Below, one piece after another: positions 31,087 to 38,054 of a DNA stretch of 46,870 nt. How positions within the stretch are numbered: position 1 is the stretch's first letter; each line of letters starts with the position of its first letter. The notes beneath the pieces are model-generated. The model searched no databases. It saw nothing but the letters and a program-made list of their open reading frames with translations, and was not told where the DNA came from. Origin of the DNA: Fimenecus sp052273625 (GTDB lineage Bacteria; Bacillota; Clostridia; Oscillospirales; Acutalibacteraceae); the NCBI GenBank assembly GCA_052273625.1, contig DAVZHW010000014.1:1-46870 (forward strand). The letters run 5' to 3'. A program made the position numbers and the translations under genes.

Positions 31087-31914
31087 CTATTCTCCTAATA
31101 AGGCTTTGTAAATATCGCCCTTTTTAAGTTTTGTTTCCTTTGCAATTTCCTTTGCGGCGTCGTTTATTGCCATTCCGTTTTCGACAAGTCCCTTTGCAAG
31201 TGCAACTGCTTCTTCAAGGCTGATTTCTTTTTGTTTAGGCTCTGTTGAACCCTCGATAACAATTACAAATTCACCTTTAGGAGTTTGAGTTGAATACTTT
31301 TCGCACGCCTGTGAAAGTGTGGTGCGTTCGACGGTTTCATGTATTTTTGTAAGCTCTTTTATAAGAGCTATTCGCCTGTCGCCGAGATATTTATACAAGT
31401 CTTTAAGCGTTGCGGTGAGCTTGTGCGGAGCTTCATAAAAGACCATTGTGCGTCGTTCCGACACAATTTCCTCAAGATGCTCTCTGCGACTTGGTTTGTT
31501 TACACTCAAAAAGCCCTCAAACGTAAATCGGCCGCTCGGAAGTCCCGACATAGCAACTGCGGTAGCAAAAGCGGTAGGACCGGGGACCGATTCTACGGCA
31601 ATTTCGTTTGATAGACATAAATTAACTAAATCCTCTCCGGGGTCTGAAATTGCAGGCATTCCTGCATCTGTAACAATGGCGCAGCTTTCGCCTGCCCTAA
31701 TTCTTTCAAGTATGATTTCGCCGCGCTCTCTGCGATTGTGCTCAAAGTAGCTTACCATAGGCTTCTTAATTTCAAAGTGATTGAGCAGCTTCAGCGTAAC
31801 CCTTGTATCCTCCGCTGCGATGAAATCAACCGAGGCAAGAGTTTCAACGGCTCTCGGAGAAAAGTCGGATAAATTTCCAATCGGAGTTCCGACAACATAA
31901 AGCTTTCCCGACAT
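31087..31914 (-). CDS. rsmI: 16S rRNA (cytidine1402-2'-O)-methyltransferase
   Basis: An SAM-dependent tetrapyrrole-methylase-fold enzyme that 2'-O-methylates C1402 in the ribosomal decoding centre. At 275 residues it has the family N-terminus YVVGTPIGNLSDFSPRAVE, then AAEDTR, the SAM-site SDPGEDLV and VPGPTAFATA, and GRFTFEGFLS. A GGAGG RBS lies at the end of trmN6, only 2 bp between the genes, so they are co-transcribed. The 3' end was partly copied in the tandem duplication downstream. Confidence 0.96.
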   Translation of the reverse strand: MSGKLYVVGTPIGNLSDFSPRAVETLASVDFIAAEDTRVTLKLLNHFEIKKPMVSYFEHNRRERGEIILERIRAGESCAIVTDAGMPAISDPGEDLVNLCLSNEIAVESVPGPTAFATAVAMSGLPSGRFTFEGFLSVNKPSRREHLEEIVSERRTMVFYEAPHKLTATLKDLYKYLGDRRIALIKELTKIHETVERTTLSQACEKYSTQTPKGEFVIVIEGSTEPKQKEISLEEAVALAKGLVENGMAINDAAKEIAKETKLKKGDIYKALLGE

Positions 31915-31916
31915 AT

Positions 31917-32663
31917 TTAATCCTCCCTGTAAAGAACCAGCAAGCTGTCCATTTCTTCTGTGTATTTATTGTCCTTGTCATATAAAACAAAGTTCTTTTC
32001 TACCGTCAAGCCGCTTTTTCCGCCGAGCCTTGACTCGATAAGGCAAAGCCACGGTTTTTCTCCGTCTCTGCTTGTAACAAGGCGAAGTCTTTTCGGCTCA
32101 AGCTTATGCTCCGACATACTTTTCATAGTCTCAAACAAACGCTCGGGTCTGATGCAAAGACAAAACCGTCCGCCGAATTTCAAAAGTGACGCTGCCGTCG
32201 TGCATATATCGTCAATCGTGCAAAGCGTTTCGTGCCTTGCGATTTTTTCGTTCGTTTTTTCGCTTTTAATTCCTGCGTTTTCTTTTTTGTAGGGCGGATT
32301 CATCGTTACAAGGTCAAACGCACCCTGCGGTAATTTGCCCTTTAACTGCTTTAAGTCCGAATGTATCGGGAAAACGCTGTCCGAAGCATTATCCGCTTTA
32401 ACGCTCCTTAAAAATTGCGAATAGCCCTTTTCCTGAATTTCAACGCCGTAAATTTTCCTGCAATTTCCGTCCCGTTTCCATAAGAGAGGGATTATTCCGC
32501 AACCTGTTCCGAGGTCGCAGGCAAGGTCATTTCTCTTTGCATTTGCAAAATAGGCGAGCAGCATCGCATCGGTGCCGAAGGTGTGCGCTTCGGATACAAT
32601 AACACCAATGTCGTTGCCGAGTGTTTCGATATGTTCATTTTCAAAAAGCTCTGCATTTTTCAT
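31917..32663 (-). CDS. TrmN6-like tRNA/rRNA adenine-N6 methyltransferase
   Basis: A 248-residue Rossmann-fold SAM methyltransferase of the YfiC/TrmN6 type, which methylates A37 of tRNA1(Val) in E. coli. The SAM motif I is DLGTGCGIIPLL and the catalytic N6-adenine motif is NPPY (MNPPYKKENAG). The N-terminal FGTDAMLLAYFA is typical of the family. Substrate specificity is inferred. No Shine-Dalgarno precedes the ATG, and a good promoter ends 8 bp before it, suggesting a leaderless mRNA. It heads the run with rsmI. Confidence 0.88.
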   Translation of the reverse strand: MKNAELFENEHIETLGNDIGVIVSEAHTFGTDAMLLAYFANAKRNDLACDLGTGCGIIPLLWKRDGNCRKIYGVEIQEKGYSQFLRSVKADNASDSVFPIHSDLKQLKGKLPQGAFDLVTMNPPYKKENAGIKSEKTNEKIARHETLCTIDDICTTAASLLKFGGRFCLCIRPERLFETMKSMSEHKLEPKRLRLVTSRDGEKPWLCLIESRLGGKSGLTVEKNFVLYDKDNKYTEEMDSLLVLYRED

Positions 32664-32671
32664 AACAATTT

Positions 32672-32700
32672 ATTTTAACATAAATAAGATGAATTGTAAA
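32672..32700 (-). promoter_or_regulatory. Predicted promoter for a leaderless trmN6-rsmI transcript
   Basis: On the minus strand TTTACA (32700-32695), 17-bp spacer and extended -10 TGTTAAAAT ending at 32672. The start codon begins at 32663, so transcription should start at or within a base or two of the ATG. Confidence 0.6.
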
Positions 32701-32711
32701 TTATAAAAAAC

Positions 32712-32740
32712 TTGATAAAAGCACGCAACTGTGATAAAAT
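32712..32740 (+). promoter_or_regulatory. Predicted yebC promoter
   Basis: TTGATA (32712-32717), 17-bp spacer and extended -10 TGATAAAAT ending at 32740. Divergent from the trmN6 promoter with 11 bp between the -35 boxes. Confidence 0.6.
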
Positions 32741-32772
32741 ACTTTGCGTAAATATATGTAGAGGGTGATTTT

Positions 32773-33513
32773 TTGTCAGGACACTCAAAATGGAGTACCA
32801 TTAAACGAAAAAAAGAAAAAACCGATAACGCAAGAGCAAAAGTATTTACCAAAATCGGCAGAGAAATTGCGGTTGCGGTTCGTGAGGGAGGCCCCGATCC
32901 TGCGGGCAACTCAAAATTAAAGGATATTATCGCAAAGGCTAAGGCGGCTAACGTACCCAACGACAATATCGACAGAATTATCAAAAAGGCGGCAGGCGAC
33001 GGCAATACCGACAATTTCGAAAGCATTACATACGAGGGCTACGGTCCGTCGGGTATTGCGGTTATCGTTGAGGCTCTTACCGACAACAGAAACCGCACTG
33101 CCGGTGACGTTCGTCATTACTTTGACAAGTTCGGCGGAAATATGGGACAGTCCGGTTGCGTTTCGTTTATGTTCACAAGACAGGGCGTTATCATAATCGA
33201 TAAAGAGGACGTTGACGAGGACAAGCTTATGGAGGACGCTCTTGAGGCAGGCGCTGTTGACTTTATAACGGATGGCGAGGTTTTCGATATTCGTACAGAG
33301 CCTAACGATATGGGCGCTATCAGAGATGACCTTGAGGCTAAGGGCTATACGTTCCTTTCGGCTGAGGTCGAATACGTACCGTCAACCTACACAAGACTTG
33401 ATAATCCCGACGATATTACCAATATGGGCAGAATGCTTGAAATGTTTGAGGACAACGACGACATTCAAGAGGTTTTCCATAACTGGGAGAATGAGGACGA
33501 TTACGAGGGCTGA
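32773..33513 (+). CDS. YebC/PmpR/TACO1-family protein
   Basis: A 246-residue conserved cytoplasmic protein of the YebC family, described both as a transcription regulator and, more recently, as a translation factor relieving ribosome stalling at proline stretches. Length and the invariant start SGHSKWSTIKRKK, GREIAVAVREGGPDP, YEGYGPSGIAVIVEALTDNRNRT and FGGNMGQSGCVSFMF are diagnostic. The start codon is TTG, placed by the invariant N-terminus, with AGAGGGTGA as RBS. Single gene ahead of the aromatic operon. Confidence 0.97.
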   Translation: MSGHSKWSTIKRKKEKTDNARAKVFTKIGREIAVAVREGGPDPAGNSKLKDIIAKAKAANVPNDNIDRIIKKAAGDGNTDNFESITYEGYGPSGIAVIVEALTDNRNRTAGDVRHYFDKFGGNMGQSGCVSFMFTRQGVIIIDKEDVDEDKLMEDALEAGAVDFITDGEVFDIRTEPNDMGAIRDDLEAKGYTFLSAEVEYVPSTYTRLDNPDDITNMGRMLEMFEDNDDIQEVFHNWENEDDYEG

Positions 33514-33616
33514 TTTATTAGCGGATATTTTTAGCAACGGAGAGATGAGCTTTCCGTTGCTCTTTTCGTTTTTACGCCTATACGGGTTGGCTTTGAAAAC
33601 AAATTTCAAAAAAGTG

Positions 33617-33645
33617 TTGACTTTTAATTTGGATAATGATAGTAT
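33617..33645 (+). promoter_or_regulatory. Predicted promoter of the aromatic amino-acid operon
   Basis: TTGACT (33617-33622), 17-bp spacer and TAGTAT (33640-33645). The predicted start is about 33652, some 24 nt before the leader-peptide ATG. Confidence 0.55.
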
Positions 33646-33675
33646 ATTTACAATAAATTACAGGAGAACAAACGA

Positions 33676-33774
33676 ATGAGCAGATTTTCATTTGCAGTTG
33701 AATACTTCTATTTCTACTTTATCAACTTTTTTGGTAAGGTAATAATGTCGTTCGCTGCAAAACAGGTTGCTTAA
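33676..33774 (+). CDS. Phe/Tyr-rich leader peptide of the aro operon
   Basis: A 32-codon ORF with AGGAG (33662-33666) nine bases before its ATG. Of 32 residues, 8 are Phe and 3 Tyr, with EYFYFYFINFF at residues 9-19. It ends (TAA 33772-33774) 25 bp before an intrinsic terminator that precedes aroF. Codons 10-19 (33703-33732) would stall ribosomes when charged tRNA-Phe or tRNA-Tyr is scarce, as in E. coli pheL. The peptide itself probably has no function. This reading is inferred from sequence; it is too short for routine gene callers. Confidence 0.85.
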   Translation: MSRFSFAVEYFYFYFINFFGKVIMSFAAKQVA

Positions 33775-33838
33775 TCGGTTTGTGATTTAGTAAGTTTACA
33801 CCCCGCAGTGAATGTCACTGTGGGGTTATTTTTATTTT
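33694..33838 (+). promoter_or_regulatory. Transcription attenuator: competing helices 1:2, 2:3 and 3:4
   Basis: Segment 1 GCAGTTGAA (33694-33702) can pair with segment 2 CGTTCGCTGC (33749-33758), with one bulge. Segment 2 can pair with segment 3 GCAGTGAATG (33805-33814) over 10 bp, two of them G-U: the antiterminator. Segment 3 also forms the terminator with segment 4 (33815-33826). Segments 1 and 3 are near-identical, as expected if both compete for 2. A ribosome stalled on the Phe/Tyr codons directly after segment 1 would mask it and free 2 for 3. Confidence 0.78.
33800..33838 (+). terminator. Attenuator terminator before aroF
   Basis: ACCCCGCAGTGA (33800-33811), ATG loop, TCACTGTGGGGT (33815-33826) with one wobble, then TATTTTTATTTT. 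It lies between the leader-peptide stop and the aroF RBS, so it must be suppressed for operon expression. Confidence 0.9.
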
Positions 33839-33854
33839 GAAAGAAGGAACAAAA

Positions 33855-34865
33855 ATGATTGTTATCTTAAAAAAGGATGCAGAAGCACAAAAGGTTGATG
33901 TTTTAAGACAGTGGTTGATGAATCAAGAGGTTGATATTCATGAGTCAATCGGTGAGTATCAGACAATTTGGGGACTTGTAGGCGATACAAGTAAAATTGA
34001 CACAGACCTTATCGAAGGACTTGATATAGTAGAGGGCGTAAGACGAGTTTCAGAACCGTATAAACAGGCTAACAGAAAATTTCATCCCGATGACACGATA
34101 ATTGACCTCGGCAACGGTATAAAAATCGGCGGCGGTAATTTTCAGATTATGGCAGGCCCTTGTTCTGTTGAGTCGAGAGAACAGATAATTGAGATAGCAA
34201 AAGCGGTTAAAAAATCGGGAGCAAACATTTTAAGAGGCGGTGCGTTTAAGCCGAGAACATCTCCTTATGCCTTTCAGGGAATGAGAGCAGAGGGACTTGA
34301 GCTTCTCTTGGAGGCTAAAAAGGAAACGGGTATGCCGATTGTAACAGAAATTATGGACGCTTCGCACATAGACCTTTTTGAAAATGTGGATATTATTCAG
34401 GTCGGCGCAAGAAATATGCAAAACTTTGAATTGCTCAAGGAGCTTGGAAAGCTCGATAAGCCGATTTTCTTAAAGAGAGGACTTTCGGGCACATTGCAGG
34501 AGCTTCTCATGAGCGCAGAATACATAATGGCGGGTGGAAACACAAAGGTTATCCTTTGCGAGAGAGGCATAAGAACCTTTGAAACGGCTACAAGAAACAC
34601 GCTTGACCTTTCGGCTGTTCCGCTTCTTAAAGAAAAAACTCACTTGCCTGTAATCATTGACCCGAGCCACGCTTCGGGTATCGCAAGACTTGTAAAGCCC
34701 ATGTCTTATGCGGCGGCGGCTTGCGGAGCTGACGGACTTATGATTGAGGTTCACAACAATCCGGCAAAGGCTCTTTGCGACGGTCCGCAGGCATTGACTC
34801 CCGAGCAGTTCGACGAGGTTTGCAGGGGCGTTGAAAAAATCAGAAACGCAATAAAAGAGGATTGA
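33855..34865 (+). CDS. aroF: 3-deoxy-7-phosphoheptulonate (DAHP) synthase, type I beta
   Basis: It condenses phosphoenolpyruvate with erythrose 4-phosphate, the first step of the shikimate pathway. I start it at ATG 33855 (336 residues, MIVILKKDAEAQ), with AAGGAA five to ten bases upstream, instead of the in-frame TTG at 33837 in the terminator T-run. An N-terminal ferredoxin-like regulatory domain (1 to about 70) precedes the TIM barrel with GPCSVES, LRGGAFKPRTSPYAFQG, KRGLSGTLQE and the metal-site segment DPSHASG. This layout is the Thermotoga-type I beta enzyme, fed back by Phe/Tyr through the N-domain. First structural gene after the attenuator. Confidence 0.96.
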   Translation: MIVILKKDAEAQKVDVLRQWLMNQEVDIHESIGEYQTIWGLVGDTSKIDTDLIEGLDIVEGVRRVSEPYKQANRKFHPDDTIIDLGNGIKIGGGNFQIMAGPCSVESREQIIEIAKAVKKSGANILRGGAFKPRTSPYAFQGMRAEGLELLLEAKKETGMPIVTEIMDASHIDLFENVDIIQVGARNMQNFELLKELGKLDKPIFLKRGLSGTLQELLMSAEYIMAGGNTKVILCERGIRTFETATRNTLDLSAVPLLKEKTHLPVIIDPSHASGIARLVKPMSYAAAACGADGLMIEVHNNPAKALCDGPQALTPEQFDEVCRGVEKIRNAIKED

Positions 34866-34869
34866 TAAA

Positions 34870-35703
34870 ATGACGGTCGGAGTAGTAGGCTTAGGTCTTA
34901 TCGGCGGCTCTATCGCCAAGGCTGTAAAGTACAATACGGACAATAAGGTAATAGGCTTTGACATTGACGAAAATGTTGTTCTCAAGGCAAGGCTTCTCGG
35001 CGCAATCGATGAGGAAATGACCGAACAAAAAATCTCGGAATGTGATATAATAATCACAGGACTTTATCCCGAGGCGACAAAGAAGTATATTACCGATAAC
35101 GCACAGAAGTTCAAAAAAGGCGCAATAGTGCTTGATACCTGCGGCGTTAAGGAGTATGTTTGCGAGGATATGTACCGTGTCGCAAGAGAAAACGGATTTA
35201 CCTTTATCGGTACGCACCCAATGGCAGGCTTGCACCTTTCGGGCTTTGAACACTCAAAGGTTACTATGTTTTCAAATGCGTCAATGCTTCTTGTTCCGTC
35301 GGCGGATACGGGGATAAACGAGCTTGAAATTGTCAGAAAGCTGTTTTCGGCAATCGGTTTTACCAATATTCAGAACACTACTCCCGAGGAGCACGACAGG
35401 ATAATCGCATTTACCTCACAGCTGGCGCACGTTGTGTCGAACGCCTATGTCAAAAGTCCGAGCGCAAAGCTTCACAAGGGCTTTTCCGCAGGAAGCTATA
35501 AGGATTTGACAAGGGTTGCGAAGTTAAACGAGGTTATGTGGACGGAGCTGTTCCTTGAAAACAGGGAAAACCTCATTTTTGAAATAGATACTATAATAGA
35601 AAACCTCACAGAGTATTCAAAGGCTCTCAAGGAGAATAACGCACAGGAGCTTGAAAAGCTTTTGCGTGACGGAAGAATTTGTAAGGAACAGATTGACGGC
35701 TGA
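34870..35703 (+). CDS. tyrA: Prephenate dehydrogenase
   Basis: It oxidatively decarboxylates prephenate to 4-hydroxyphenylpyruvate on the way to tyrosine. The 277-residue protein has the NAD-binding GLGLIGGSIAKA (7-18) and the substrate-site segment GTHPMAGLHLSGFEHS. The C-terminal helical domain starts near ITSQLAHVVSNAYV. No ACT domain is fused, so feedback control is not evident. The gene begins 4 bp after aroF. Confidence 0.94.
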   Translation: MTVGVVGLGLIGGSIAKAVKYNTDNKVIGFDIDENVVLKARLLGAIDEEMTEQKISECDIIITGLYPEATKKYITDNAQKFKKGAIVLDTCGVKEYVCEDMYRVARENGFTFIGTHPMAGLHLSGFEHSKVTMFSNASMLLVPSADTGINELEIVRKLFSAIGFTNIQNTTPEEHDRIIAFTSQLAHVVSNAYVKSPSAKLHKGFSAGSYKDLTRVAKLNEVMWTELFLENRENLIFEIDTIIENLTEYSKALKENNAQELEKLLRDGRICKEQIDG

Positions 35704-35720
35704 AGGGCTACGGTGATTTT

Positions 35721-36776
35721 ATGAAAACGGTCGAGGTATCGACAGGGGAAAAATATAATATAGTAATCGCTGACGGTATACTTGAAAAGTGCGGCGAAAT
35801 GATAAGAGAGGTAACCTCGGCAAAAACGGCGGCGATTGTGACCGACAGCGTTGTTGACGCTCTCTATTCGGAGACTGTTCAAAGCTCATTGGAGAAAAGC
35901 GGTTTTGATACAATTAAGTTTGTTTTCAAAAACGGCGAGGCATCCAAAAACATAAACACATATTCCGATATGCTTGAATTTATGGCGGAAAACAGGCTCA
36001 CGAGAAGCGACTGTATTGTGGCTCTCGGCGGCGGAGTGGTCGGCGATATGGCAGGCTTTTGTGCCGCAACATATTTGAGGGGGATTGATTTTGTTCAAAT
36101 CCCGACAACGCTTTTGGCTTGCGTTGACTCCTCGGTCGGCGGTAAGACGGCGATTGATTTGAAAGCCGGTAAAAATCTTGCAGGTGCGTTTTATCAGCCG
36201 AAGCTTGTAATTTGCGATTATTCAACCCTTTCTACCCTGAGTGATGAAATCTTTGCAGACGGAATGGCTGAAACGATAAAATACGGCGCTTTGTTCGACG
36301 GAGATTTTCTGAATTTCCTAAATAAAAACGAAGCAAGAGAAAATCTTGAATATATAATCGAAAGGTGCGTTACATTTAAGCGTGATATTGTAAATGTCGA
36401 TGAAACCGACAAAGGCTTGCGTGGACTTTTGAATTTCGGTCACACAATCGGTCATTCGATAGAAAAATGCAGTAATTTTGCCGTATCACACGGCAGTGCG
36501 GTTGCAATAGGTATGGTGCTGATGTCGAGAGGCGCATACAAATCAGGCATTGCCGAAGCGGATATAACGGATTTTATAATTTCGCTTCTTAAAAAGTATA
36601 AGCTTCCCGTATCGACGGATTTTTCGGCAGATGAGCTTTTCTCGGTTACGCTTTCGGATAAAAAACGAAGCGGAGACGATATAACGCTTGTAGTGCCGTC
36701 AAAGCTCGGAGAATGTAAGCTATATAAAACAGAGATAAATTCACTAAAGGATATAATCGAAAAAGGGTTGAACTGA
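35721..36776 (+). CDS. aroB: 3-dehydroquinate synthase
   Basis: It converts DAHP to 3-dehydroquinate with transient NAD+ oxidation. At 351 residues it has the diagnostic GGGVVGDMAGFCAATYLRG, IPTTLLACVDSSVGGK, and zinc ligands in NFGHTIGHSIE. Only the first enzyme specific to the shikimate ring is encoded next to aroF here, while aroD, aroE and aroK are not in this window. It follows tyrA by 17 bp. Its TGA is immediately followed by the aroA ATG. Confidence 0.96.
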   Translation: MKTVEVSTGEKYNIVIADGILEKCGEMIREVTSAKTAAIVTDSVVDALYSETVQSSLEKSGFDTIKFVFKNGEASKNINTYSDMLEFMAENRLTRSDCIVALGGGVVGDMAGFCAATYLRGIDFVQIPTTLLACVDSSVGGKTAIDLKAGKNLAGAFYQPKLVICDYSTLSTLSDEIFADGMAETIKYGALFDGDFLNFLNKNEARENLEYIIERCVTFKRDIVNVDETDKGLRGLLNFGHTIGHSIEKCSNFAVSHGSAVAIGMVLMSRGAYKSGIAEADITDFIISLLKKYKLPVSTDFSADELFSVTLSDKKRSGDDITLVVPSKLGECKLYKTEINSLKDIIEKGLN

Positions 36777-38054
36777 ATGGATATAAAACTCACACCGTCA
36801 AGGCTTGAGGGAACTGTGCAGGCGATTTCGTCAAAGTCAGACGCTCACAGAATACTTATAGCATCGGCACTTTCAGACAAAACGACTGTAATTCACTGTA
36901 ATTCCGATTCCGAGGATATAAGGGCGACAATCACTTGCCTTAATTCGCTTGGAGCGAAGATAACAAGAGACGGTGATTTGATAACGGTTGTTCCCGTAAG
37001 TAGAAAAGGCGGAAAAGTGACGCTTGATTGCAACGAAAGCGGTTCGACGCTCCGATTTCTGCTACCTGTCGCTTCGGCACTTGGGAAAGAGGCTGTTTTT
37101 ACAGGCTCGGGCAGACTTCCGTCAAGACCGATACTTCCGCTTCGCAACGAGATGGAGAAAAAAGGCGTAAAATTCACACCGCCTTGGCAGTTTCCGATTG
37201 AAATTTCGGGGGAGCTTCAAAGCGGAGAATATATATTAAAAGGCAATGTCAGCTCGCAGTTTGTTACGGGACTTTTGTTTGCACTTCCCATTCTTGACGG
37301 CGACAGTACAATAAAGCTTTTACCGCCTGTTGAATCTCGTTCATATATAAATATGACTGTGAACACTCTTTCAAAATTCGGCATTAACATTGTCGAAAAC
37401 GGCGATACCTATTATATAAAAGGTTCACAGAGGTATATTTCACCCGAAGAAGTTTTTGTTGAGGGCGATTGGTCGAATTCCGCATTTTTCTTATGTGCAG
37501 GTGCGATAAACGGTGATGTTACCGTTACGGGACTTCGTGAGGACTCACTTCAGGGTGATAAAAAAGTTGTAGATATATTAGAGCAGATGGGTGCTTGTGT
37601 TGAGAAAAGCGGTGACAGAGTAAGAGTTAAGAGTGCGGATTTGCACGGCGTACAGATTGATGCTTCTGATATTCCCGATTTAGTTCCCGTGCTTTCCGTT
37701 ACAGGCGCAAATGCTAAAAAAGGCGTTACCGTTGTTACTAACGCAGAACGGCTGAGACTTAAAGAAAGCGACAGGCTTCAAGCGATTTGCGAGAGCCTTA
37801 CGCTTATGGGAAATGTCAATGCACAGACTGATGACGGCCTTGTTATTTGGTGCGATGAGAAAATCACAGGCGGAGAAGTATCGTCATATTCCGATCACAG
37901 AATGGCAATGTCAACGGCTGTGGCGGTTTTAGGCTCAAGCGGAGAAATAACGCTGCGAGATGCGCAGGCAATAAATAAATCATATCCTAATTTCTTTGAA
38001 GATTACAAAACGTTGGGAGGAAAAGCAGATGTCATCGATTCTCAAGGGGAATAA
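36777..38054 (+). CDS. aroA: 5-enolpyruvylshikimate-3-phosphate synthase
   Basis: It transfers enolpyruvyl from PEP to shikimate 3-phosphate. A 425-residue two-domain inverse alpha/beta barrel: N-terminal SSKSDAHRILIASAL, NESGSTLRFLLP, SSQFVTGLLFALP, LRLKESDRL and SYSDHRMAMS. The start directly abuts the aroB stop, with AAAGGG as RBS inside aroB. Its 3' end overlaps aroC by 26 bp. The SSKSDAHR variant of the usual SKS-SxR motif suggests a divergent clade of the enzyme. Confidence 0.95.
   Translation: MDIKLTPSRLEGTVQAISSKSDAHRILIASALSDKTTVIHCNSDSEDIRATITCLNSLGAKITRDGDLITVVPVSRKGGKVTLDCNESGSTLRFLLPVASALGKEAVFTGSGRLPSRPILPLRNEMEKKGVKFTPPWQFPIEISGELQSGEYILKGNVSSQFVTGLLFALPILDGDSTIKLLPPVESRSYINMTVNTLSKFGINIVENGDTYYIKGSQRYISPEEVFVEGDWSNSAFFLCAGAINGDVTVTGLREDSLQGDKKVVDILEQMGACVEKSGDRVRVKSADLHGVQIDASDIPDLVPVLSVTGANAKKGVTVVTNAERLRLKESDRLQAICESLTLMGNVNAQTDDGLVIWCDEKITGGEVSSYSDHRMAMSTAVAVLGSSGEITLRDAQAINKSYPNFFEDYKTLGGKADVIDSQGE

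Noticed and set aside
33652..33838. Aro leader considered as a T-box
   Set aside because: No Stem I/specifier architecture and no T-box sequence (AGGGTGG-type) in front of the terminator; the leader instead contains a translated Phe/Tyr-rich ORF.
37996..38028. Upstream TTG start for aroC
   Set aside because: The extension lies wholly within aroA and lacks an RBS, while ATG 38029 has GGGAGG upstream and matches the normal chorismate synthase N-terminus.
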